A stretch of DNA of 64,000 bases from Tabrizicola piscis (GTDB taxonomy: Bacteria; Pseudomonadota; Alphaproteobacteria; Rhodobacterales; Rhodobacteraceae), in assembly GCF_003940805.1 (NCBI RefSeq), contig NZ_CP034328.1:2028001-2092000 (forward strand). Direction: 5' to 3'. Numbering within the stretch: the stretch's first letter is position 1; each line of letters begins with the position of its first letter. Below, piece after piece: positions 1-7,356 of this stretch. The notes beneath the pieces were generated by a model. The model was not told where the DNA came from, ran no database searches, and was given only the letters and a program-made list of their open reading frames with translations. The position numbers and the translations under genes are program-made.

Positions 1-1510
1 GCAGGATCGCCTGGGCACCGCCGATGGGCGTTTCGGGGATGTTGACGTCATGGCCCATGGCGGCAAGGTCGGCGCGGACGGCGTCGGAATAGCCGCGTTC
101 GACCTGCATCCCCTCGGCGCCCGAGAAGCAGCGCGGGGCATCGATGGCCGATTGCGGGTCCATGTCGAAATCGGTGAGGTTCGAGACGAAACGGGCGTGG
201 CCGGTGGACTGGTAGGCTCCGCCCATGACGCCAAAGGGCATGATGACGCGGCCGTTCTTGCGGATCATGCCGGGGATGATGGTGTGCATCGGACGCTTGC
301 CGGGGCCAGCCTCGTTCGGATGCCCCTCTGCCAGTGTAAACCCGGCACCGCGGTTCTGGAAGTTGATGCCGAATTTCGACGACGCGAGGCCGGAGCCGAA
401 GCCCCAGAACACCGAATAGATCAGCGAGACAGCCATGCGGTCACGGTCAACCACGGTAATATAGATGGTGTCCTTGTGCACAGCCTCGGTCAGGGGGGCG
501 GCTTGCGCCATGGCGCGGCTGGGGTCGATCAGCGCGGCAAGTTTGGCTGCGGTGTCGGGCGACAGCATGTGATCCAGCCGTGTGGTGTGGGCAGGGTCGG
601 CGATAAAGCGGTTGCGGGCATCGTAGGCAAGCTTCGTCGCCTCAGCCTCGATATGGGCGCGCTGGGTGCCGAAGGGGTCCATCGCCTTGATATTAAAGTG
701 TTTCAGGATGTTCAGAAGCAGGATGGCCGTCGCACCCTGGCCATTTGGCGGGTGTTCGACCAGTTCGATCCCCTGATAGGGGCCAGAGACCGGGGCGGTG
801 TAATCGCAGGCGGTGCTGGCCAGATCGTCCAGCGTGTGGGTGCCGCCAAGCGCCTGAAGCGAGGTGATCATATCCTCGGCCACCTCACCTTCGTAGAACC
901 CGGCGCGGCCTTCCTTTGCGATGCGGCGGAAGACTTCGGCCTGACCGGGCGCGCGGAAAATCTGGCCGACGGTGGGGGCCTGTCCGTTCAGGGTGAAGAA
1001 GTCGCGGGCGGCGCCTTTCAGGCTGGGCAGATCATCGGCCCAGTCAAAGGCCACGCGGGGAGCGACGGGGATGCCTTCCTCGGCGTAGTGGATCGCGGGG
1101 GCGACGATGTCGGCAAGGGGCTTCAGACCGTAGTCGGCATTCAGGCGGCAGAAGGCGTCGATCGCGCCGGGCAGGGTGACGGCCTCAACCGCCTGGATCG
1201 GCATCGCGGTCAGGCCACGGGCGCGGAGGGCTGCGGCGTCAAGACCTTTCGGCGCGCGGCCGGAGCCGTTCAGGGCGACGATTTCTTCGCTTCCGGCGGG
1301 CTTCACCAGCACGAAGCAATCACCACCAATCCCGGTCATCTGCGGTTCGGCAATGCCAAGCACCAGCGCCCCGGCAATGGCGGCATCGGCGGCGTTGCCA
1401 CCGGATTTCAGCACCTCGATCGCGACTTGGGCCGCGATGGGGTGCGAAGTGGAACAGAGCCCGTTCCGCGCATAGACGGCAGAGCGGCCCGGAAGATGAA
1501 GATCGCGCAT
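1..1510 (-). CDS. ggt: Gamma-glutamyltransferase (C-terminal end beyond window)
   Basis: Ntn-hydrolase-fold enzyme that cleaves or transfers the gamma-glutamyl group of glutathione and related peptides, usually in the periplasm. The start ATG at 1510 opens with a conserved segment reading SGGNAADAAIAGALVLG and then TGIGGDCF, typical of the family's N-terminal half. The autoprocessing/nucleophile region reads KDTIYITVVDRDRMAVS near 430-480, with Thr as the expected nucleophile. The frame is still open at base 1 and ends in a GGAQAIL segment, which normally lies close to the C-terminus, so only some tens of codons are missing. No obvious signal peptide follows this start, which is common in the alphaproteobacterial GGT-like paralogues. 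Substrate is not certain. Confidence 0.92.
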   Translation of the reverse strand, partial: MRDLHLPGRSAVYARNGLCSTSHPIAAQVAIEVLKSGGNAADAAIAGALVLGIAEPQMTGIGGDCFVLVKPAGSEEIVALNGSGRAPKGLDAAALRARGLTAMPIQAVEAVTLPGAIDAFCRLNADYGLKPLADIVAPAIHYAEEGIPVAPRVAFDWADDLPSLKGAARDFFTLNGQAPTVGQIFRAPGQAEVFRRIAKEGRAGFYEGEVAEDMITSLQALGGTHTLDDLASTACDYTAPVSGPYQGIELVEHPPNGQGATAILLLNILKHFNIKAMDPFGTQRAHIEAEATKLAYDARNRFIADPAHTTRLDHMLSPDTAAKLAALIDPSRAMAQAAPLTEAVHKDTIYITVVDRDRMAVSLIYSVFWGFGSGLASSKFGINFQNRGAGFTLAEGHPNEAGPGKRPMHTIIPGMIRKNGRVIMPFGVMGGAYQSTGHARFVSNLTDFDMDPQSAIDAPRCFSGAEGMQVERGYSDAVRADLAAMGHDVNIPETPIGGAQAIL

Positions 1511-1757
1511 GATACCCCCCAAAGGTTTGGGGCCAAGCTAGGACCCCGGGCCGGCAATGCCAAGAGGGAGAAGCGCCAAGGTACCCCGCACGGGGTCGGC
1601 GCTGGGGGGTCCGGATGCGAGGGGCAGGCTGCAGGGACGGCGGGCTTTGAACAGTCAAAAGAGGTTCTGGAAACTGCGTCTGACGATGGCGAAGGACCAG
1701 CTTTCGCTGCGCAGTGGAGGTTGGGCAGCAAGACTGGGCATTGCAGTCATCCAGCCT

Positions 1758-2252
1758 TCAGATGGGGACCACGAAGCCAAGCCGGTTCTGCTGCCCGTGG
1801 CGGGAATATTCCAGGTCCCGCGTCAGGCGGCGGATCAGATACCAGCCGAAGCCGCCTTCGGGCAGGTCGCCAAGCTGCATGTCGCCCAGACGCAGATCAG
1901 GAAACCCTTCGCGCTGCGCAGGGTGCTTGCCGACAGGCAGTTGGCCGCCGGGCATCGGGTTGCCTTCATCGGTCACCAGGCATTCCAGCCCTGCCCCGGT
2001 CCGCCGCATGGTGACCGAGATTGACCCCTGCCGTTCGGCATAGGCGTGTTCCACGATGTTGTTCAGCACTTCGGCCAAGACAACCTCAGCCGTTGTGCGG
2101 TGGTCGGGCGCAAGCAGCGACAGCGGCGCCTTGGAAAACATCAAGGCAAGGCCAGCCCGCACCGACAGGGGGTCCGCGGCCAGAACGCAGGCAAAGCCTG
2201 CACCCGTGCCGCCGGGATCAGGCGCCGGCATCATGGGACAGGGCCACAGCAT
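1758..2252 (-). CDS. Anti-sigma factor-type histidine-kinase-like ATPase (RsbW/SpoIIAB family)
   Basis: GHKL-fold ATPase of the kind that binds a sigma factor or phosphorylates a STAS partner. The N-box reads EVLNNIVEHAY (about residues 60-70) and the G-box GGFGWYLIRRL (about residues 133-143); length about 160 aa fits. It lies directly behind the STAS gene and the two coding regions overlap, so they should be co-translated. The start is uncertain: ATG at 2252 or the double ATG at 2234/2231; none has a clear ribosome-binding site, which fits coupling to the upstream gene. No sigma factor or PP2C phosphatase gene is nearby, so the partner must be encoded elsewhere. Confidence 0.85.
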   Translation of the reverse strand: MLWPCPMMPAPDPGGTGAGFACVLAADPLSVRAGLALMFSKAPLSLLAPDHRTTAEVVLAEVLNNIVEHAYAERQGSISVTMRRTGAGLECLVTDEGNPMPGGQLPVGKHPAQREGFPDLRLGDMQLGDLPEGGFGWYLIRRLTRDLEYSRHGQQNRLGFVVPI

Positions 2253-2559
2253 GGCTGGCGTGAATGGTGAAGATCGTATCCATCCGCGTCAGACGGAACA
2301 CTTTTTCCACACTCGGGGTCAGGCTGGACAGTTCAAGCACCCGGTCCGGACCAAGCAGCTTCTTCACGGCAACAATCGCGCCAAGGCCGCTGGAATCCAG
2401 AAACTGGACCCTTGCCAGATCCAGCACCACACGCGGTTCGCCGTTCTGCGTAAGGTCGCGCAGGCGTTCCTTGAACTGAATGGCCGATGAGGCATCAATC
2501 CTGTCATCCATCACAAGAACGGACAGCAGGTTGGGTCGGGTCTGGGTTTGAAACTGCAT
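2218..2559 (-). CDS. STAS-domain anti-anti-sigma factor
   Basis: Single STAS domain of about 113 residues. The switch motif LDSSGLG (residues about 54-60) carries the serine normally phosphorylated by the partner kinase. The ATG at 2559 is preferred because it follows a GGGGACC ribosome-binding site and gives a standard STAS N-terminus (MQFQTQTRPN); a longer in-frame start at 2598 adds unrelated residues. The gene overlaps the downstream RsbW-like ATPase, forming a partner-switching module. In this family the unphosphorylated STAS protein binds the ATPase and frees a sigma factor; which output it controls here cannot be read from the sequence. Confidence 0.88.
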   Translation of the reverse strand: MQFQTQTRPNLLSVLVMDDRIDASSAIQFKERLRDLTQNGEPRVVLDLARVQFLDSSGLGAIVAVKKLLGPDRVLELSSLTPSVEKVFRLTRMDTIFTIHASHAVALSHDAGA

Positions 2560-2619
2560 CGCGGGGTCCCCAATGGTTCCACCGCAGGCTAGGGCCAAAG
2601 GGTTATCAACCCGTAAGCG

Positions 2620-2946
2620 TCAGTTCAGTTGAAAGCCCAAAGGATAGCGCCCATCTTCAAAATCTCCGAACAGATCGGAGAGGTCGGGGTGATCCACGGG
2701 TTCGCCCGTCTCATCCGGGACAAGGTTCTGTTCCGAGACATAGGCGACGTAATAGCTTTGGTCGTTTTCGGCCAGCAGATGGTAGAACGGCTGGTCTTTC
2801 GAGGGGCGGCTTTCGGCGGGAATGTTGTCGTACCATTCCTCCGTGTTGGAGAAGATCGCATCGACATCGAACACGACACCACGGAACGGGTGCTTCCGAT
2901 GTCGGAGCACCTGACCCAGGTTGTACTTGGCGCGGGTGGTCTGCAT
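2620..2946 (-). CDS. hspQ: Heat shock protein HspQ (YccV-like, hemimethylated-DNA-binding domain)
   Basis: About 108 aa, close to the 105 aa of E. coli HspQ. The block RHRKHPFRGVVFDVD followed by NTEEWYDNIPAE and QPFYHLLAEN is diagnostic of the family. HspQ acts in the cytoplasm as a specificity factor for Lon and in heat-stress control of DnaA in enterobacteria; that role is assumed here by homology. The start at 2946 (MQTTRAKYNLGQ) matches family N-termini and has GGGGAA upstream; in-frame ATGs at 2961 and 2997 are also possible. Divergent from the lipoprotein gene at 3152. Confidence 0.93.
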   Translation of the reverse strand: MQTTRAKYNLGQVLRHRKHPFRGVVFDVDAIFSNTEEWYDNIPAESRPSKDQPFYHLLAENDQSYYVAYVSEQNLVPDETGEPVDHPDLSDLFGDFEDGRYPLGFQLN

Positions 2947-3151
2947 TCGAGCGTTCCCCATAAGTATTAATACGCCGTTGGGGGATTCCTTGTCCACCTA
3001 TCCGCGCCAACAACAAGGGAAACAGTCTGTGAACCTGTGCCATACAGTCGCAGCGCTAACGGTTTTCTGATGACCGGGGGAAGTCTTCCCCATTTCATCG
3101 GCACTGGCTTTGCGATACTGTCGCCACAAGAAAAAAAGGCACGAGGGGCAA

Positions 3152-3733
3152 ATGAGCAGGTTTCTCCGTGCGTCGTTGCTGTTGATGTTCCTTGCCTCTT
3201 GTGGGGGCGGTGGCAGCTATTCGGCGCCCAAGCAGCTGGACGACGCCTGCGCGATCGTCCGCGAACGGCCGCAGTATCTGCGGGCGATGCAAGCCACTGA
3301 ACGGCGCTGGGGCATTCCCGTGCATGTGCAGATGGCAACAATCCATCAGGAATCGAAGTTCATCGGCAACGCACGGACGCCCCATACCTTTGCGCTTGGG
3401 GTGATCCCGATGGGTCGGCAAAGCACGGCCTACGGCTATAGCCAGGCGCTGAACGCGACGTGGGAAGAATATCAGAACAGCGCGGGCGGGCGCCGGTCGA
3501 CACGGGACGATATCCGCGATGCCACCGATTTCATGGGCTGGTACATGGACGGGTCCACCCAAAGGCTGGGCATCTCGAAAACCGACGCCGCGTCGCAATA
3601 TCTGGCCTATCACGAAGGCCGCACGGGCTTTGCCAACCAGTCATACCTTGCCAAGCCATGGCTGGTCGAAGTCGCCGCCCGGGTTGGCGCAAGGTCCGAG
3701 ATGTACCGCGAGCAGTTGCAGTACTGCAGGTAA
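3152..3733 (+). CDS. Lytic-transglycosylase-like lipoprotein
   Basis: 193 aa. Begins with a lipoprotein signal peptide ending in the lipobox LASC, so it should be anchored to the periplasmic face of the outer or inner membrane. The body resembles soluble lytic transglycosylase (SLT/lysozyme-like) domains: ERRWGIPVHVQMATIHQESKF places a candidate catalytic Glu (HQES) after the first helix, and YGYSQALNATWEEY follows as in SLT folds. The ATG at 3152 has a good GAGGGG ribosome-binding site; an upstream in-frame ATG at 3110 would place charged residues before the signal peptide. Likely cuts peptidoglycan; substrate specificity not visible. Confidence 0.8.
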   Translation: MSRFLRASLLLMFLASCGGGGSYSAPKQLDDACAIVRERPQYLRAMQATERRWGIPVHVQMATIHQESKFIGNARTPHTFALGVIPMGRQSTAYGYSQALNATWEEYQNSAGGRRSTRDDIRDATDFMGWYMDGSTQRLGISKTDAASQYLAYHEGRTGFANQSYLAKPWLVEVAARVGARSEMYREQLQYCR

Positions 3734-3768
3734 AGCGACCGCCGACTGGGTTGATCGCGCGGCTGACG

Positions 3769-4374
3769 TCAGTTCCGGTTGCCGCGCGCCTCAACCTCGG
3801 CGTTGATGTCGAACAGGCGCGCGGAAAGCTGGCCGCCCTTCTTCATCTCACCCAGGATGACCGTGGTCTGGGCACCCAGATCATCCGTAATGATCCACTG
3901 GCGCAGCTCTACCGGATTGGCGGTGAAGACCAGCTCGATCGTGCCCTGTTCCGGCGCCTCTGGGTCCTGCGCAAGCACGCGGGTCGAGGTGCCGTCATCC
4001 GTATGGCCGACAACCATGCTGGCCCTGCCAAGGTCAACGTTGTCGGACAGGATCAGGTTCAGCGGCGTGCGTTTCAGCGGGTACTGCTCGGGCGCCTGGT
4101 TCGACTTGGCGTCAAAGATCGCAACCGTCTGGCTGCCGGCGATCACCAGACTACGGTCTGGCGGCGCGTATTCGAACCGGATGCGCCCAGGGCGGCGAAT
4201 GTAGATCTTGCCCGTCGAGATGGTGCCGTCCGAGTTGACTTGCGTAAAATCGGATTCGACCGTGCTGAGGCTGTTCAGATAGTCCGAGATTTCAGACAGG
4301 GGAATCCGCTCAGCCGCTGCGGGCAGCGGCAAAAGCAGGGCAAGCGGGGCCAGCATGGCGAAACGGCGGTTCAT
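3769..4374 (-). CDS. lolA: Outer-membrane lipoprotein carrier protein LolA
   Basis: 201 aa periplasmic chaperone that ferries lipoproteins from LolCDE to the outer membrane. A cleavable signal peptide (MNRRFAMLAPLALLLPLPAAA) is followed by the family pattern STVESDFTQVNSDGTISTGK, GRIRFEYAPPDR and NPVELRQWIITDDLG. The start at 4374 places the signal peptide correctly; the frame stays open upstream but that part is not protein-like. In many Rhodobacterales lolA follows ftsK; here dadA and a kinase gene lie between them. It faces the lipoprotein gene tail to tail with a 35-base gap. Confidence 0.93.
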   Translation of the reverse strand: MNRRFAMLAPLALLLPLPAAAERIPLSEISDYLNSLSTVESDFTQVNSDGTISTGKIYIRRPGRIRFEYAPPDRSLVIAGSQTVAIFDAKSNQAPEQYPLKRTPLNLILSDNVDLGRASMVVGHTDDGTSTRVLAQDPEAPEQGTIELVFTANPVELRQWIITDDLGAQTTVILGEMKKGGQLSARLFDINAEVEARGNRN

Positions 4375-4635
4375 TGCGCAGATATAGCCATGCCGCCGGT
4401 CGGATGCACCCCCAAGCAACGCAAGGTCGCAAGGACGTGCCGATGGCGTGAGGCAGCGTGAAGCGCAGGAAGTTTCGGCCGGATTCGCAGGCTGCGCCGT
4501 TTTCTTCGCCATACTGCCATTTACGTGATGTTTTCTTCGAACATGGGGGATGCCAGCCACTGAAATCCCCAAGATATTCCAATGTGACGCATGTATCTTC
4601 GCCAGAACGCAATCAATCTTGACGGGATGGCAAAG

Positions 4636-5940
4636 ATGAAGGTCGTGGTGCTTGGCGCGGGCGTGATCGGGGTGACATCGGCCTGGTATCTGGCGCAGGC
4701 CGGGCATGAGGTGACGGTGATCGACCGCCAGCCTGCCGCAGCGCTTGAGACCAGCTTTGCCAACGCGGGCGAAATCAGCCCCGGCTATTCCTCGCCCTGG
4801 GCGGCTCCGGGCATTCCGCTGAAGGCGCTGAAGTGGATGTTCATGGAACATGCACCCCTGATCATCCAGCCGCGGATGGATTGGACCAAGCTGTCATGGA
4901 TGGCGCGGATGCTGATGAACTGCACGGCTGAGGCCTATGCGGTGAACAAAAGCCGGATGGTGCGGCTGGCAGAATACAGCCGCGATTGCCTGATCGACCT
5001 GCGGGCCGAAACGGGGATTTCCTACGACGAGCGGACCCAAGGCACCTTGCAGCTGTTCCGGACCGAAAAGCAGGTGGCGGCTGCGGCCAAGGATATCGCG
5101 GTGTTGAAGGCGGACGGCGTGCCGTTCGAAGTGCTGGATGCCGATCAATGCGTGGCGGCGGAACCTGGGCTTGCGGCGGCAAAGGGCAAGATCGCGGGCG
5201 GGCTGCGTCTGCCGGGGGATGAGACAGGGGATTGCTTCAAGTTCACCGCGCGCCTGTCGGACATGGCCGCTGCGGCGGGGGTTACTTTCCGTTACGGCGT
5301 CGGGATCGAGCGGCTGGAGGCTGAGGCCGGCCGGATCGTTGCGGTCCATACCTCGGAAGGGCGGGTGACGGCGGACAGTTTCGTGGTGGCGCTGGGGTCT
5401 TATTCGCCGATTCTGGCCGCACCTTTGGGGATCAAGCTGCCGGTCTATCCGGTGAAGGGCTACTCGATCACCGTGCCGGTGGTGGACGAAGCCCGCGCGC
5501 CGGTGTCGACGGTGATGGACGAAACCCACAAGATTGCGATCACCCGGCTGGGCGACCGGATCCGGGTGGGCGGGATGGCCGAGATCGCCGGGTTCGACAT
5601 GTCGCTTAGCCCCAAGCGGCAGGCGACGCTGACCCATTCGGTCGAGGATCTGTTTGGCGGAGCGGGGGATCAGGGCCGGGCGCAGTTCTGGTGTGGGCTT
5701 CGGCCGATGACCCCGGACGGGACGCCGGTTGTTGGCCGGTCTCCGATCCAGAACCTGTTCCTGAACACCGGGCACGGGACGCTGGGCTGGACCATGGCGG
5801 CGGGGTCGGGGCGGGTGCTGGCGGATATCGTCAGCGGGCGCCGGACCGCGATTGAGTCAGCCGACCTGGGCTATGCCCGCTACCTTCGCGAGGGGCGGAA
5901 GGGCCGCGGGGCTGGGGCGGGGATGCCTGTTCCGGCGTGA
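4636..5940 (+). CDS. dadA: D-amino acid dehydrogenase (DadA)
   Basis: 434 aa FAD enzyme, the same length as E. coli DadA (432). It oxidises D-amino acids such as D-alanine to 2-oxo acids and feeds electrons to the respiratory chain at the inner membrane. The dinucleotide fold is at the extreme N-terminus ([18 protein letters not shown]), followed by the DadA-type [19 protein letters not shown] block; the C-terminus has [15 protein letters not shown] and [16 protein letters not shown]. Start chosen at 4636 because it brings the GxGxxG fold to residue 6; ATGs at 4627 and 4591 are in frame. No alanine racemase follows it. Confidence 0.93.
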   Translation: MKVVVLGAGVIGVTSAWYLAQAGHEVTVIDRQPAAALETSFANAGEISPGYSSPWAAPGIPLKALKWMFMEHAPLIIQPRMDWTKLSWMARMLMNCTAEAYAVNKSRMVRLAEYSRDCLIDLRAETGISYDERTQGTLQLFRTEKQVAAAAKDIAVLKADGVPFEVLDADQCVAAEPGLAAAKGKIAGGLRLPGDETGDCFKFTARLSDMAAAAGVTFRYGVGIERLEAEAGRIVAVHTSEGRVTADSFVVALGSYSPILAAPLGIKLPVYPVKGYSITVPVVDEARAPVSTVMDETHKIAITRLGDRIRVGGMAEIAGFDMSLSPKRQATLTHSVEDLFGGAGDQGRAQFWCGLRPMTPDGTPVVGRSPIQNLFLNTGHGTLGWTMAAGSGRVLADIVSGRRTAIESADLGYARYLREGRKGRGAGAGMPVPA

Positions 5941-5958
5941 TGTCCCGGGCAGGGACAT
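5940..5958 (+). terminator. Hairpin between dadA and the convergent kinase gene
   Basis: Perfect 7-bp inverted repeat ATGTCCC-GGGCA-GGGACAT that starts inside the dadA stop codon and is followed by TTTG. It is a plausible bidirectional or weak intrinsic terminator for dadA. The T-run is short, so this is a structural inference only. Confidence 0.5.
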
Positions 5959-6055
5959 TTGTGCAAGAGCCTGATCCTGAACAGATTTCCCTAAGCCGGT
6001 AACCCTTGGTTAATCACGTTGGCTGCCGACGGCACGCCGGCCGCAGGGATACAGC

Positions 6056-7075
6056 CTATGCGGTCTGAGCCTGCGGCTGTCCGGCCGGATGCGTCACGAC
6101 CACGCGACGCAGGAGGGCCACGTTGCGGTAGACGTTGGCGTGATGTGGTGCGATAGCCTCCAGCCATTCGCCGGCCGACTGGTGCCGCGCCGAAGGCTGG
6201 ACCGCCAGCGCCTTGTCGATGGCGGCCAGAAAGCCCGGCGGATAGCCCGTGACTGTTCTGGCAAGGGTCTTTACCGGGTCTGGCCGGCCTTCGATGATCG
6301 CCGAAATCCGGCTTTGGCAATCGACCGGAGCCTTGCCCATCACCGCGTGATAGAGCGACGCGCCCAGCGAGTAGATATCGCTGTAGGGCCCGCAGGTGCC
6401 GCCGGTCGCGTAAAGCTCCTGCGGGGAGTAGCCATCTTTCACCATGCTGAAACCGGTATGCTTCTGCCCGATGCCAAGCGACGTCTTGCGGGCAGAGCCG
6501 AAGTCGATCAGCACCGGCTCGCCATCGGCCCGGATGCAGATGTTGTCGGGCGAGATGTCGCAATGCAGCAAGTTCTGGTCATGGATGTGTGCCACCGCCG
6601 AAACCAGCTTGCGCGCCATGGTGACGATCTGGTCAGGGGTCAGGCTGGCCTTCTTTTCGTCGATGATTTCCAGAAGGTCGTGGCCCTTGATGTATTCCAG
6701 CGCCATGTAGGCGGTGTCATTGTCTTCAAACACCTGATGCACGCGCACGATGTTGGGGTGCGACAGGGCCGCAAGGATCTGGGCTTCGGCCATGAAGCCC
6801 CGGATGGCCTTATCCAGATGCGGCTTGTTGGCTTCCGACCGGGCGCGGACGCGGGTCTGGCTGCGGCGGCAGAAGGTGGGGACAAAACATTCCTTCAACA
6901 CAACGTCCCGGTTCAGGTTGTCTTTGGCCAGATAGGTGATGCCAAAGCCGCCGCTGTTCAGGAACGAACCGACGCGGTACTGGCCATGAAACAGTGCGGT
7001 TCCGGGCAGCAGCACATCGTCAAGGTCGGCATCATTGTCGTCGTCGGTGGAACGGTCGAAGGCCATGGTATCCAT
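6056..7075 (-). CDS. Serine/threonine protein kinase with atypical catalytic loop
   Basis: 339 aa Hanks-type kinase without a transmembrane segment, so cytoplasmic. With residues counted from a GTG one codon earlier at 7078, the glycine-rich loop is NSGGFGITYL (41-50), the ATP-binding lysine is probably K62 in VVLKECF, the catalytic loop is HCDISPDN (172-179) and the metal-binding DFG is at 192-194; the APE-like region is DGYSPQEL. The usual lysine of the HRDxKPxN loop is a serine (S176) and the arginine before the aspartate is a cysteine. The ATG at 7075 follows GGGGAG and is preferred. It stands alone, convergent to dadA, so its substrates are unknown. Catalysis is plausible but not assured. 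Confidence 0.88.
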   Translation of the reverse strand: MDTMAFDRSTDDDNDADLDDVLLPGTALFHGQYRVGSFLNSGGFGITYLAKDNLNRDVVLKECFVPTFCRRSQTRVRARSEANKPHLDKAIRGFMAEAQILAALSHPNIVRVHQVFEDNDTAYMALEYIKGHDLLEIIDEKKASLTPDQIVTMARKLVSAVAHIHDQNLLHCDISPDNICIRADGEPVLIDFGSARKTSLGIGQKHTGFSMVKDGYSPQELYATGGTCGPYSDIYSLGASLYHAVMGKAPVDCQSRISAIIEGRPDPVKTLARTVTGYPPGFLAAIDKALAVQPSARHQSAGEWLEAIAPHHANVYRNVALLRRVVVTHPAGQPQAQTA

Positions 7076-7356
7076 CACTCCCCAGCAGCGGAAACCTGAC
7101 CCGGGTCAAGGCAGGCAGCACCATCCCGGGCATGAATATGACTATGGGTCTGCAACCGTGGATTGCAACATTTTTTGGGCAGACTCGGGGCGCATAATGA
7201 CCCCGCGCCGTGGATTGGCCGGATTTCGGGCGATTTTGTTAACGCGCTGACACATGCAAAGCGGGGAATTCACCGGGGCATGGGAAAAGAGCGCCCAACG
7301 AACGCCCGGACCCGCAGGACCGATTCGCTATCGGGACGCAGCGCCGGGGCGTTCGG

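Noticed and set aside
50..2014. Plus-strand open frame of about 650 codons at the window start
   Set aside because: Antisense of the gamma-glutamyltransferase and anti-sigma genes, both with clear motifs on the minus strand.
7079..7356. Small gene or RNA in the 278-base gap between the kinase and ftsK ends
   Set aside because: No reading frame with a ribosome-binding site or RNA fold was convincing; it is probably the kinase promoter region and the ftsK downstream region.
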